64,000 nt of DNA, from the NCBI GenBank assembly GCA_000434615.1, contig FR880848.1:77897-141896 (forward strand), written 5' to 3'. This DNA is from Clostridium sp. CAG:510 (GTDB lineage Bacteria; Bacillota; Clostridia; Lachnospirales; Lachnospiraceae). This document shows positions 17,444-26,892 of the stretch, one piece after another (the stretch's first letter is position 1; every line of letters begins with the position of its first letter). The notes below the pieces were generated by a model that saw nothing but the letters and a program-made list of their open reading frames with translations, was not told where the DNA came from and searched no databases. The translations under genes were made by a program, and so were the position numbers.

Positions 17444-18760
17444 TTATAATCTCCAGTAAATGAAATCGCCGGCTTCATATTCTTTTCTGTCGAAAATACC
17501 CTTGATATCCAGGAATACCTTCTGCTTGTGCTCCGGCTTGTAGAAGCCTGCAATATCCTCTTTCTTTAAGGATAAGAACTGAGTATGGGAAACGGCAATC
17601 AGCACGGCATCCATATCCTTTACTTCCTCCATGGTTCCGAAGGTAATGCCGTAAAGGCGCTTTGCTTCGTCTGCATCGGCAGCCGGGTCTACCACAAGAG
17701 GAGTAATGCCGTACTCTGCCAGCTCGTTGTAAATATCGATAACCTTGGTGTTTCTGGTATCCGGGCAGTTTTCCTTGAAGGTAAAGCCTAAGATTGCCAC
17801 TCTGGCGTTCTTTACCGGGATGTCCGCCTTAATCAGGTTTTTCACCAGACTTTCTGCCACATACTTGCCCATATCATCGTTGATACGGCGTCCGGAAAGA
17901 ATAATCTGGGAATGATAACCGAGCTGTTCTGCCTTGTAGGTCAGGTAATAAGGGTCAACACCGATGCAGTGTCCGCCTACCAGACCGGGATAGAATTTAA
18001 GGAAGTTCCACTTGGTTCCCGCTGCCTTTAATACGGACTGGGTATCAATGCCCATTTTATTGAAAATAATGGATAATTCGTTCATGAAAGCGATATTGAT
18101 ATCTCTCTGGCTGTTTTCAATAACCTTGGCAGCTTCCGCAACCTTGATGGAGTCTGCACGGTAAACACCGGCTTCTACAACCAGTTCATATACGTTGGCA
18201 ATTTCTTCCAGAGTCTCCGCATCCATACCGGATACAATCTTGGTAATGGTTTCCAGACGGTGTACCTTGTCGCCCGGGTTAATTCTTTCGGGAGAGTAAC
18301 CAATCTTAAAGTCAACGCCGCACTTTAAGCCGGATTCCTTCTCTAAGATAGGAACGCAGATATCTTCGGTAACGCCGGGATATACGGTGGATTCAAATAC
18401 GACGATGGAGCCCTTGGTCAGGTTCTGTCCTAAAATCCGGCTGGCGCCTTCTACCGGAGTAAGGTCCGGAGTATGGTCGGGATTTACCGGTGTGGGTACT
18501 GCCACAATATGGAATTTGGCTTCTTTTAACTTGGAAGGATCTGCTGTAAAATCCACCTTGGTTTCCTTGATGACATCGTTGCCGACTTCGTTGGTCGGGT
18601 CCACACCGCTCTTATACAGTTCGATTTTCTTTGCATTCAGGTCGAAGCCCACTACCTGGATTTTTCTGGCAAAGGCAACCGCAATCGGCATGCCTACATA
18701 GCCAAGGCCTACTAATGATAATTTTTCTTCACCGCTTAAAAGTTTTTCGTACAAGCTCAT
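17444..18760 (-). CDS. UDP-N-acetylhexosamine 6-dehydrogenase, TviB/WbpO-like
   Basis: A 438-residue nucleotide-sugar dehydrogenase. The N-terminal NAD site is GLGYVGMPIAVAFA, the catalytic cysteine is in GGHCIGVDPYYL, and the C-terminal domain has FTFKENCPDTRNTK. These fit the family that oxidises the C6 hydroxyl of UDP-GlcNAc or UDP-GalNAc to the uronic acid using two NAD+. Pairing with the downstream 4-epimerase points to UDP-GalNAcA as end product. ATG with GGAAGGAAA upstream. It would be soluble in the cytoplasm. Confidence 0.9.
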   Translation of the reverse strand: MSLYEKLLSGEEKLSLVGLGYVGMPIAVAFARKIQVVGFDLNAKKIELYKSGVDPTNEVGNDVIKETKVDFTADPSKLKEAKFHIVAVPTPVNPDHTPDLTPVEGASRILGQNLTKGSIVVFESTVYPGVTEDICVPILEKESGLKCGVDFKIGYSPERINPGDKVHRLETITKIVSGMDAETLEEIANVYELVVEAGVYRADSIKVAEAAKVIENSQRDINIAFMNELSIIFNKMGIDTQSVLKAAGTKWNFLKFYPGLVGGHCIGVDPYYLTYKAEQLGYHSQIILSGRRINDDMGKYVAESLVKNLIKADIPVKNARVAILGFTFKENCPDTRNTKVIDIYNELAEYGITPLVVDPAADADEAKRLYGITFGTMEEVKDMDAVLIAVSHTQFLSLKKEDIAGFYKPEHKQKVFLDIKGIFDRKEYEAGDFIYWRL

Positions 18761-18790
18761 GTTCGTTTCCTTCCTGTTCTTTATCTTAAT

Positions 18791-19885
18791 TTATTTTATT
18801 TCCTGCATATAAGCATCAACTACGGTTTCACGGGAAAACTCCTGTTCCATTTTCTCTCTTCCCATTTCTCCCATATGCTTCCTCTCATTATAAGGTAAAC
18901 AGATAAATTTTTCAATTTTTTCTGTTAAATCCTCTACACTGCCCGGCTGAATCAGATATCCGGTAATGCCATCCGCCACACACTCCCGGCACCCCGGCAC
19001 ATCTGTGGTGATTAAGGCTCTGCCGCAGGCTGCAGCTTCCAGACAGGCATTTGACATCCCCTCCGCTTCAGAAGGAAGAATCAGGCACTGGCTTTCTTCC
19101 AGATCCGGACGCACATCCTGCTGCATGCCCCGGTAATCAATAATTTTCCGATTTTCGTATTCCCGCATTTTTTCTTTATAGTCTTCTTCAATAAAGCCCA
19201 GTACCCGGAACTCTGTCTGCGGGTATTTTGTTTTCACCCTCTCCGCTGCCTCAAGGAAAATATCGATTCCCTTCATCTTGGCAATGCGGGCTACCCAGAT
19301 GAAACGTATGGAATCCGTTTTTGGTGGGAATTCCATCCGGGAAAATTCCTCTAAATTTACTCCGGAACCCTTTACCAGAGCATATCGTTTTCCTCCTATA
19401 TTTTTGTCTGCAAATACGGCCCTGTTAGCGTCGTTCTGAAAAAATACCTTTTGTGCCCTCTGTAAGGCCACCTTGTACATAAAGAGAAGAATATTCCTCA
19501 TGATTCCGCCTTCTTCAATCGCTTTCCCCAGCCCGGTAACGGTACATACACAGGGAATTTTCAAAAGACGGCAGGCGAAACCTCCGTAAATATTCGGTTT
19601 TATGGTATACGTGAAAACTATCCTTGGTTTTAATTCTTTTAAGATCTTTCTGTAGCGCAAAAATTGTCCGGCATCCTTTATGGGATTCATGCCTCTTCTG
19701 TCCACAGGCACATCCACCACTTCACACCCAAGCTCTTTAATCCGCTCCGCTTCCTTCGTGCAGGGAAGCACTACTACCACCCGGTAACCTGCTTCTATCA
19801 GCCGTTTCACGAATTCCTTACGAAAATTATAAATAACAATATGATGATTTCCGATCAGTACGACGGTCTCTTTTTTTTCATTCAT
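18791..19885 (-). CDS. GT4-family glycosyltransferase, PglA-like
   Basis: A 364-residue GT-B enzyme. The start GNHHIVIYNFRKEFVKRL, together with TYTIKPNIYGG and TVTGLGKAIEEGG, matches the PglA/WbpT-type branch that adds a (GalNAc-type) sugar to the first lipid-linked sugar. The donor-site motif is SEAEGMSNACLEAAACG. It lies between the SDR/PglC pair and the UDP-GalNAcA genes, so it may transfer the second residue (GalNAc or GalNAcA) onto the initiating deoxyamino sugar. The substrate is inferred from context. Confidence 0.85.
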   Translation of the reverse strand: MNEKKETVVLIGNHHIVIYNFRKEFVKRLIEAGYRVVVVLPCTKEAERIKELGCEVVDVPVDRRGMNPIKDAGQFLRYRKILKELKPRIVFTYTIKPNIYGGFACRLLKIPCVCTVTGLGKAIEEGGIMRNILLFMYKVALQRAQKVFFQNDANRAVFADKNIGGKRYALVKGSGVNLEEFSRMEFPPKTDSIRFIWVARIAKMKGIDIFLEAAERVKTKYPQTEFRVLGFIEEDYKEKMREYENRKIIDYRGMQQDVRPDLEESQCLILPSEAEGMSNACLEAAACGRALITTDVPGCRECVADGITGYLIQPGSVEDLTEKIEKFICLPYNERKHMGEMGREKMEQEFSRETVVDAYMQEIK

Positions 19886-19888
19886 ATT

Positions 19889-20755
19889 TCATTCCTCTGT
19901 ACGTCTGATGGATTCCTTAAAATCAACCACGCAGTAGGCATAGTTCTGATAATCGGACATTCCTTTTTCATAAGCAAGGCTGCCAAAAACTTTATTTATG
20001 ATTCCTAAAAATCTTCCCGCCGGATAAATCAAAAAATTAAATGCCTTTGTTATATGCATCTTTTTGTTGTGACAGGCGGCAATCTCCTTTACCATTTCCG
20101 TGGTGGTTACATATTCTTTGTTCTGCGGATAAAAAGTTCCGCCCTCTCCGCTGTCCACAAGCAGTCTGACAAATTCGCACAGATTATCCACAAACAGCAT
20201 GCTCCGGGTATTTGGGATATTGGGGAAAATCGGACACTTTTTTGCCAGTGCCGACAGCTTTCTGTAATTTCCTTTTGAATCCCTGCCATAAATCATAGGA
20301 GGACGCAGCACCGCCACTTTGAAATTTTCATCTGCAAGAGGACAAATTCCCTGTTCCGCTTCAAGCTTGCTCTGCCCGTAAAAATCCGCAGGAGTTTCTC
20401 TGGTAGATGCAGTAATCCATCTCTCTTTCCCGACTCTGGCGCTGTTGCCGTAAACAATAATACTGCTCATAAAAATAAACTGCTTTGCACCGTCTTCTTT
20501 GGCTTTCTTTGCCGCGGCGATTGTCAGATCACGGTTGACGGCAAAATACACATCCTTTAATTTGGGGTCTGCCGAAACATGGGCAATTCCCGCCACATGA
20601 AAAACGGTATCGTATCCGGCAAAAGACTGTTTCTGCCAGTCTTTGTTTTTCAAATCCGCCGTATGCACTTCATATTCTCCGTCCCTGCTCTTCAGCCAGT
20701 TTTCCACATGACATCCGATATAACTGTTTGCACCGGTAATCAATACTTTTTTCAT
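19889..20755 (-). CDS. SDR-family sugar 4-keto-reductase, WbpV-like
   Basis: A 288-residue extended SDR with TGANSYIGCHVENWL at the N-terminus (residues 7-21), the Ser motif MSSIIVYGN and the YxxxK pair in YGQSK. Its start overlaps the end of the PglC-like gene by 4 bp, and the WbpM/CapD-like dehydratase is next upstream. That trio occurs where UDP-4-keto-6-deoxy-GlcNAc is made, then reduced to UDP-QuiNAc or UDP-FucNAc (or, in some rhizobia, reduced after transfer to the lipid). WbpV-type reductase is therefore the best reading. Stereochemistry of reduction cannot be told. Confidence 0.78.
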   Translation of the reverse strand: MKKVLITGANSYIGCHVENWLKSRDGEYEVHTADLKNKDWQKQSFAGYDTVFHVAGIAHVSADPKLKDVYFAVNRDLTIAAAKKAKEDGAKQFIFMSSIIVYGNSARVGKERWITASTRETPADFYGQSKLEAEQGICPLADENFKVAVLRPPMIYGRDSKGNYRKLSALAKKCPIFPNIPNTRSMLFVDNLCEFVRLLVDSGEGGTFYPQNKEYVTTTEMVKEIAACHNKKMHITKAFNFLIYPAGRFLGIINKVFGSLAYEKGMSDYQNYAYCVVDFKESIRRTEE

Positions 20756-21378
20756 TCTTTTTCTGTCTCTTTCTTTTCCTTATGAAGGGTACCTGTTCCA
20801 CCCTCCACGACACCGTCACTCCGAAGCACACTGAATACCGTGCCGAAAAGGCAGCGCAGATCAAAAAGGAAACTCATTTTTTTCACATATTCTCCGTCTA
20901 ATTTCGCCTTCACCGGTATTTCCAGTTCATCCCTGCCGTTAATCTGAGCCCAGCCGGTAAGACCGGGAAGTATATCATTGGCATGATATTTATCTCTTTC
21001 CGCAATCAGGTCATACTGGTTCCAGAGCGCCGGACGGGGTCCCACGATTGCCATATCCCCTTTTACAATATTAATCAGCTGGGGGAGTTCGTCCAGACTG
21101 GTTTTTCTTAAAAAATGTCCTACCTTGGTAATATACTGATCCGGATTTTTAAGTAAATGAGTCGGTACATCCTTAGGCGTATCTATTCTCATGGTCCGGA
21201 ATTTATAAATCATAAAATGACTTTTGTAAATCCCCACTCTCTTTTGTTTGAAAAAAATGGGACCGCGGGATTCCACCTTAATGGCTATCACTAAAATGAG
21301 TAACACAGGAAAAAGAATAATAATAGCCGTCAATGACAGGATAAAATCTATCACGCGTTTGATTTTCTGATAAACCAT
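20752..21378 (-). CDS. Initiating phosphoglycosyltransferase, PglC-like (monotopic)
   Basis: A 208-residue bacterial sugar transferase. One N-terminal hydrophobic segment (about residues 10-30) is followed by the catalytic core: GPIFFKQKRVG, RTSLDELPQLINI and VGPRPAL; the DE pair belongs to the phosphoglycosyltransferase active site. Small PglC-type enzymes move a sugar-1-phosphate from UDP-sugar to undecaprenyl phosphate. Two bases separate it from the upstream dehydratase gene and its end overlaps the downstream reductase start. The donor is likely UDP-QuiNAc, UDP-FucNAc or their 4-keto precursor. Confidence 0.9.
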   Translation of the reverse strand: MVYQKIKRVIDFILSLTAIIILFPVLLILVIAIKVESRGPIFFKQKRVGIYKSHFMIYKFRTMRIDTPKDVPTHLLKNPDQYITKVGHFLRKTSLDELPQLINIVKGDMAIVGPRPALWNQYDLIAERDKYHANDILPGLTGWAQINGRDELEIPVKAKLDGEYVKKMSFLFDLRCLFGTVFSVLRSDGVVEGGTGTLHKEKKETEKE

Positions 21379-21380
21379 AA

Positions 21381-23234
21381 TTACTCCTCTTTCGGGTTAT
21401 AGGTCGGTACAATTTCTTTAATCAGGCCCTTGATGTCATTGCTTTCGTCCCGGGATGCCACTTCCAGATTGCGAAGCTGTCTGAAAAACAGGGACTCGTC
21501 CATCTCGATGGGCTTGCCGATATGAATCAGCTCGTTGTCCGTATTCTGCAGGCCTTCCTCATCCATCAGCAGTTCTTCGTATAATTTTTCACCGGGTCGG
21601 AGCCCTGTAAACTCAATTTTAATATCTTCATCCACTTTGTAGCCGGAAAGACGGATTAAATTCTTGGCAAGGTCTAAAATCTTTACCGGTTTGCCCATGT
21701 CCAGCACGAAAATCTCGCCGCCCTTGGCATAGGCTCCCGCCTGCAGCACCAGAGAAACCGCTTCCGGAATGGTCATAAAGTAACGGATAATGTCCGGGTG
21801 GGTAACCGTTACCGGACCTCCTGCCGCAATCTGCTTCTTAAACAGAGGAATGACACTGCCGTTGCTGCCTAAAACATTGCCGAACCGCACTGCCACAAAT
21901 TCCGTATCGTAATGCCGGTTGAATACCTGCACAATCATTTCGCAGATACGCTTGGACGCTCCCATAATGTTGGTGGGATTGACGGCTTTGTCCGTGGAAA
22001 TCAGCACAAATTTCTTGGTGCCGAAAAAGGCTGCCGCCTGCGCGGTCTTAAACGTACCCATGACATTGTTCTTGACCGCCTCGTTGGGGCTGTCTTCCAT
22101 GAGCGGCACATGCTTATGGGCTGCCGCATGGTACACAATGTCCGGTCTGTATTTTTCAAAAATGGTATACATTCTCTTGGTGTTGCGCACGGAACCGATT
22201 AACACCACCAGGTTCAATTCCGGATGGTTTCGCAACAGTTCCTGCTGGATGTCGTAGGCATTATTTTCGTAAATGTCCACAATAATCAGGCAGGAGGGCT
22301 TGTGTCCGGCAATCTGTCTGCAAAGCTCGCTGCCGATGGAACCGCCGCCGCCCGTTACCAGCACGCATCTTCCCTGTACATAGCCTAAAATGGAATCGAT
22401 GTCCACCACAATGGGATCCCTTCCCAAAAGATCCTCCACGTCCACATCCTTTAACTTGCTTACATTGACCTCGCCGTTCACCAGCTGATACATACCGGGC
22501 AGGGTACGGAGTTTACATGTCGTATCCTTGCAGATATCAATAATCTTGCTGATTTCCGAACGGGAAACGGAAGGCATGGCAATAAAGATTTCATCAATGG
22601 CATAGGTATCCACCGCTTCCTTGATTTTGTCCCTGCCGCCGATGATTTTAATGCCCTGGATGAATTTGCCATGCTTATTCACATCATCATCAATCAGGCA
22701 TTTTATCTGCATATGGGTGTATCTGCTGTTAATAATATCCTTGATAATCAGGTTTGCCGCTTCACCGGCGCCGATAATCATGATATTGGTAAGCCTTTCC
22801 TTTTTTCTGCCCTTCTGCCGCAGGCTTCGTAAAAACCGATAGCTGAAACGGCTGGCAAAGGTAAACGCAATCTGCAGGAATACAAACATAAAATAATAGC
22901 TGCGGGGAACCGGTTTGCCGGCAATCATCAGCCCCAGGCCGTTAAGTGCCGCTGTCACACCGCATGCCGCCACAATATTCTGCAGCTCGTTTACACTGGC
23001 AAATGCCCAGAGACTGTTATACAAACGCAGTATTTCAAATACCACCACGGTAATCAGCATGGTGATGGGCATAAAAGAATAGACAGAATCCAAAAAAACA
23101 GGGTCAATATCCTTGTATACAAACTCGTAACGCATCCACAAAGCCATAACGGAAGAAGCGAACACGGCCGCAATATCATAAATCAGCAAAAATATTCTTC
23201 TGTATAAAAGTGCTGTATTGATTGTTTTTTTCAT
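21381..23234 (-). CDS. Membrane-bound UDP-GlcNAc 4,6-dehydratase, WbpM/CapD-like
   Basis: A 617-residue protein: four N-terminal helices (about residues 13-130), a first nucleotide-binding fold (IGAGEAANLI, about 152-161) and a second, catalytic SDR domain (VTGGGGSIGSELCR, near 293). In the active site the usual Tyr is Met (MGASKR), as in the large WbpM-type dehydratases that use a Ser-Met-Lys arrangement. It converts UDP-GlcNAc to UDP-4-keto-6-deoxy-GlcNAc with retained C5 stereochemistry, which feeds the adjacent reductase. It is not PseB, which inverts C5. Confidence 0.9.
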   Translation of the reverse strand: MKKTINTALLYRRIFLLIYDIAAVFASSVMALWMRYEFVYKDIDPVFLDSVYSFMPITMLITVVVFEILRLYNSLWAFASVNELQNIVAACGVTAALNGLGLMIAGKPVPRSYYFMFVFLQIAFTFASRFSYRFLRSLRQKGRKKERLTNIMIIGAGEAANLIIKDIINSRYTHMQIKCLIDDDVNKHGKFIQGIKIIGGRDKIKEAVDTYAIDEIFIAMPSVSRSEISKIIDICKDTTCKLRTLPGMYQLVNGEVNVSKLKDVDVEDLLGRDPIVVDIDSILGYVQGRCVLVTGGGGSIGSELCRQIAGHKPSCLIIVDIYENNAYDIQQELLRNHPELNLVVLIGSVRNTKRMYTIFEKYRPDIVYHAAAHKHVPLMEDSPNEAVKNNVMGTFKTAQAAAFFGTKKFVLISTDKAVNPTNIMGASKRICEMIVQVFNRHYDTEFVAVRFGNVLGSNGSVIPLFKKQIAAGGPVTVTHPDIIRYFMTIPEAVSLVLQAGAYAKGGEIFVLDMGKPVKILDLAKNLIRLSGYKVDEDIKIEFTGLRPGEKLYEELLMDEEGLQNTDNELIHIGKPIEMDESLFFRQLRNLEVASRDESNDIKGLIKEIVPTYNPKEE

Positions 23235-23237
23235 ATT

Positions 23238-25640
23238 TTATAAATCCTTCGTATCCTTTATTTTAGGCATAAGCAGTACCAGTACGAAAAACAGGGCAAA
23301 GCCTGTTGGAATATAGGGGAGCATCACCCATTCCACCAGACCGCAGATACCGAATACCCCGATAACCGCTACCGGCACAATCCCGGCTTTTCCCCCTTTG
23401 TGTCTGCTGTAATAATAAATGCTTCTGATTCCGAATACCACGCAGAACAGAAGAAAATAAATACCCGCTCCGATACCGAAGTCATATGCCACCTGAATGT
23501 AGGCATTGTGGGCATGGGCAATCATCTTGCCGTTATCCCCCTGTACCGCTACGTCCCTGTGTCCCTTCCAGTCAAGAAGCGACAGATACTTTTTATATAT
23601 ATCCATACGGCCGTTGGTATAATCGGCATTGCCGCCGATACCTTCCTTTTCCTCGGTCAGTTCCGGGGAAGAAAATCCGGTTACGCCCTCCTGTGTTTCG
23701 GAGACCGCAGCCTCCTGCGCCGTATGCTCTTTATCATAATAGGTCAGCTTGGCATCAAATACTGCAAGAAACTTCCGCACGGTAATATAGCGGAAGGAAT
23801 TCCAGTCCTCTCCTTCTTTGATGGAATCCTGGAACCATTCGATTTCAAAGGTCTGCGGCTTGTTGTAAACCGCGGGAATAATACGGCAGGCGGTAAAGGT
23901 ACCCACAAAAAAGCCCGCCAGTGTCAGAAGCAACAGCCCGGTACGAAGCAGTGCCTTTAAGATGCCGTCTTTAAATTCCGTAAAGGAAGTAACCACGATG
24001 AGCATCACTGCCAATGCCGCCGCCGCATAGAGTCCCGTCCGGGACGCGGTCAGCAGCATAAAGCCGCCGGCAAGTCCGAATACCCAGAGTTCCTTTAAGC
24101 AAAGAGAAATTTTCTTCGTTCTTGCATATTTAACCAAAAAGACAGCCAGCGCCAGCACCAGCACGAAGCAGTCATAGACTGCAGAGGAAGTCACTGTGTG
24201 GAACACACCGGGATAACGGGTATGGGTGTAAAAATGGAACGGTCTGTGCAGCCATGCATAAATGCAGATACCCACAAAGTGTAAAAACACACCGTTTACA
24301 AAATTACTAAGATACCGTTCTCTGCCTCCTCTGTCCAAAAGCCGCAATGCAAATAAAATCCACAGGCACGCCCAGGTAACCGGCCACTGCTTTCCGTTCC
24401 GGCTCCGGATAAATTCTGTCAGAAGAAGGAGAAGCATAATGCTGTATACCGGTGAAATATTCTTAAATATATTTCTTTTTTTTCTGATATTCAGGAACAG
24501 ATGGTACAGCACATTTACCGCTACCATGCCCCAGAGTGCGAAAGCAACCGCCGTTCCTCTGGCAAGGATAAGACTTTCTTCATCCGCTCCCCGCTGTACA
24601 CAGTACCGGATGCTGGCTCCCGCTGCCAGTACTATATAAACCGGCTGATATACATTAAAAAGTTCTTCCTTTGCGAAGCCGCAGAGAATTGCCAGAGCAA
24701 AGCAGGCTACGGTAATGTTGCCCGCGCTTTTCTGATCAAAGGTGGACAGGGCATTCAGGTATCTGACACATCCCAGCATCACGCCCGCAAAGGAAACCGT
24801 CTGCAGAATGTCCGGCAGTCTGTCCGACAGCTCTGAAAGACATTCTTTCAGGGAAAGTGTTCTTTCTACCACCAGTTCTTTTTTATGAAACAGACAATAC
24901 CATGTAAAAAGCAGGAACAACAGAATACCGGTTTCATAGAAAATAATATCCACGGTTTCCGTTGCCAGTCTCTTTGCCGGAAATACGTTGTATGCGGCAA
25001 AAAGCGCTCCCGCTGCCGCCAGCACGCCTGCCGGCATCCGCCACAGCATGCCGATGCTCACTTTCTTTGCATCTTTTTTACGGAACACAAGCTCCGACGC
25101 CAGAAGAAGCAGCACACCGGCAAGCAGAATACAGCCTCCTATGAGAAGATACTGCTTCGCCGTAAAATAAACCCGGTAGCCGTAGAGAATGTCCACATTT
25201 AAGCCGTCTTCCATGGAAAGCAGAAGCTCCGCTCCCGGACATTCTATGGAAAAATAGTACACCTCCCCTGCTTTCCATTCCCCGCGCATGGGAATGGTAA
25301 ACAATCCCGGAATATTTTCTTCCGATAAGGAAAACACACTGTATTCCAGCTTGTTCAGGTTGGCGTCAAACAGGCGGAAATACAGAGTTTTTCCCTCTAT
25401 ATCCGCTGTGTCTTCGTTGTATACATAAAAACTTAACGAGCGCAGGCAGTCATTCACCGGAATGAACTGCTGCAATACCGCTCCTTCGTTTGCGGTAATG
25501 GCTTTGGATTCTTTGTCCACGCTGCCCATATACTGCCAGGGTCTTATGAGTTTCATGGGCCACACGGAAAGTACGGCAAGAAACACAAGTATACATATGG
25601 TCGCCTGTACGGCTCTTTTCATGGATATTGTATTTTTCAA
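23238..25640 (-). CDS. O-antigen ligase/polymerase-type membrane protein (Wzy_C family)
   Basis: About 800 residues with a dozen or more membrane segments. The signature TASRTGLYAAA matches the SRTG motif before the last helices in O-antigen ligase/Wzy_C proteins. A long external region between residues about 600 and 710 ends in AHAHNAYIQVAYDFG, including the conserved H/N before the final helices. The first ATG (25622) has a poor ribosome site; a TTG at 25640 follows AGGAG by nine bases and is the better start. A promoter lies just upstream. It may polymerise or transfer the glycan begun by the PglC-like enzyme encoded downstream. Confidence 0.82.
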   Translation of the reverse strand: MKNTISMKRAVQATICILVFLAVLSVWPMKLIRPWQYMGSVDKESKAITANEGAVLQQFIPVNDCLRSLSFYVYNEDTADIEGKTLYFRLFDANLNKLEYSVFSLSEENIPGLFTIPMRGEWKAGEVYYFSIECPGAELLLSMEDGLNVDILYGYRVYFTAKQYLLIGGCILLAGVLLLLASELVFRKKDAKKVSIGMLWRMPAGVLAAAGALFAAYNVFPAKRLATETVDIIFYETGILLFLLFTWYCLFHKKELVVERTLSLKECLSELSDRLPDILQTVSFAGVMLGCVRYLNALSTFDQKSAGNITVACFALAILCGFAKEELFNVYQPVYIVLAAGASIRYCVQRGADEESLILARGTAVAFALWGMVAVNVLYHLFLNIRKKRNIFKNISPVYSIMLLLLLTEFIRSRNGKQWPVTWACLWILFALRLLDRGGRERYLSNFVNGVFLHFVGICIYAWLHRPFHFYTHTRYPGVFHTVTSSAVYDCFVLVLALAVFLVKYARTKKISLCLKELWVFGLAGGFMLLTASRTGLYAAAALAVMLIVVTSFTEFKDGILKALLRTGLLLLTLAGFFVGTFTACRIIPAVYNKPQTFEIEWFQDSIKEGEDWNSFRYITVRKFLAVFDAKLTYYDKEHTAQEAAVSETQEGVTGFSSPELTEEKEGIGGNADYTNGRMDIYKKYLSLLDWKGHRDVAVQGDNGKMIAHAHNAYIQVAYDFGIGAGIYFLLFCVVFGIRSIYYYSRHKGGKAGIVPVAVIGVFGICGLVEWVMLPYIPTGFALFFVLVLLMPKIKDTKDL

Positions 25641-25681
25641 GCCTCTTCTCTCCTGCCTATACAATGCTAAAACATCAAATC

Positions 25682-25710
25682 AGTATACCATATTTTCCGT
25701 TTCTTTACAA
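25682..25710 (-). promoter_or_regulatory. Predicted promoter for the Wzy_C-dehydratase-PglC operon
   Basis: On the minus strand: TTGTAA (25705-25710), a 17-bp spacer, and TATACT (25682-25687) preceded by TGG, an extended -10. It lies in the 84-bp gap between the SDR stop and the Wzy_C start. Confidence 0.65.
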
Positions 25711-25724
25711 TCAAGAAACTCGTC

Positions 25725-26477
25725 CTACCTGTCGCCGCCGGTGAGATTTAAGTTGACGCCGTTCATATAGCCCATGCTGTCCGATAACAGAAAGCGGATA
25801 GCTTCCACTGTTTCCTCCACCTTCACATTCCGCTTTAAGGTGCAGGACTCCCGGTTCATTTCCACAATCCGTTCGTCGATTTCGCTTAAAAACGGGGTTT
25901 CCATCATATTGGGAGAAATGCCGTTGACGCATATTCCCTTATCGGCATATTCCATTGCCATGCTCTTCATCAGCCCCAGCAGTGCATACTTGGTCACCAC
26001 ATACTGGCTCATGAACTTCGGCGGCATACCGAGTGTTACGGCAGAAAGCATGACAACAACTTTGCCGCTGCCCCGTTTTGCCATACCCGGCAGAATGTTC
26101 TGCCCCAGTGTCAGAAGGGAATGCACCTGCAGCTCCATGTCTTTGCTTACCGCAGACCAGTCCGCCTTTTTCAGTTTGTTGTAAGTAAGCTTTGCTGCCG
26201 GCAGATGTATGAAATAATCCGGACAGGCCCCCGCTTCTTTTAAGGCGGCTGTTATTTTCAAGGTTTCCTCTTCCTTCGATAAATCCGCCTGAACCGGGAT
26301 GATTTCCGCCCTTCTTTCCTCCGCCTGCAGCTTTTGCAGGGCTTCTCCGTGGGCGGAGTATCCCGCATATATCTTTATATTTTTTTCGTTGTCGCTGTTT
26401 TCCTCACAGATACGGTTTATGAGTGTTTTCCCTACCTCCGATGAGGCACCCGTAATCAGATATACCCTATTCTCCAT
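25725..26477 (-). CDS. SDR-family oxidoreductase (3-oxoacyl-reductase-like)
   Basis: The ATG at 26477 follows GGAG and lies inside the end of the MaoC gene (11-bp overlap), giving 250 residues starting MENRVYLITGASSEVGKT. The nucleotide motif TGASSEVG is at residues 9-16; the catalytic triad appears as Ser145, Tyr159 and Lys163 (YVVTK). This is a classical SDR like FabG. As last gene of an operon with an acyl carrier protein, MaoC hydratase, FkbH and MBOAT, it may reduce or oxidise a carrier-bound acyl group before transfer to a glycan. The acyl substrate is inferred, not shown. Confidence 0.8.
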   Translation of the reverse strand: MENRVYLITGASSEVGKTLINRICEENSDNEKNIKIYAGYSAHGEALQKLQAEERRAEIIPVQADLSKEEETLKITAALKEAGACPDYFIHLPAAKLTYNKLKKADWSAVSKDMELQVHSLLTLGQNILPGMAKRGSGKVVVMLSAVTLGMPPKFMSQYVVTKYALLGLMKSMAMEYADKGICVNGISPNMMETPFLSEIDERIVEMNRESCTLKRNVKVEETVEAIRFLLSDSMGYMNGVNLNLTGGDR

Positions 26478-26892
26478 CTTTAAGCACTCCAATCTGCATA
26501 CTGCCCCGCAGTACTTTTTCCTTCTTCTGGTTGGTAATGACAACCTTCAGTTTGATTACCGGGAAATGTTCGTTCTTTTCCGCCACTTCCCCGGAAACAA
26601 GGAGCGTGTCCCCTACAAAGACCGGCTTCACGAACTTGGTTTCCACACTGTGTATCAGGCTGTTTTCCCCCGGCAGGTAAACGCCCGCCAGCGTGGACAA
26701 AAACGATGCCGTCAGCATACCGTATGCCACCCTGCCGGGATACCCCTTCTTTTTTGCAAATTCCGCATCGTTATGCAGGGGATTGCAGTCCCCGGTGATA
26801 GCTAAAAAATGTGCCAGCATGTCTTCCGTTACCGTTACGGAATAGCTTTCCGTCTGTCCTACCGTCAGTTCTTCAAATGTGTATCGGTTCAT
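26467..26892 (-). CDS. MaoC/PhaJ-like hydratase (hot-dog fold)
   Basis: A 141-residue protein of normal MaoC length. The hydratase motif TGDCNPLHND carries the expected Asp35 and His40 dyad. Family members hydrate or dehydrate R-3-hydroxyacyl-CoA or acyl-ACP. Its ATG overlaps the stop of the SGNH gene (TAATG), and the SDR gene starts before its own stop, so all are co-translated. With an SDR beside it and an ACP in the operon, it probably helps to build a short modified acyl chain, such as a 3-hydroxyacyl or dehydrated unit. This is inference from gene context. Confidence 0.83.
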   Translation of the reverse strand: MNRYTFEELTVGQTESYSVTVTEDMLAHFLAITGDCNPLHNDAEFAKKKGYPGRVAYGMLTASFLSTLAGVYLPGENSLIHSVETKFVKPVFVGDTLLVSGEVAEKNEHFPVIKLKVVITNQKKEKVLRGSMQIGVLKDGE

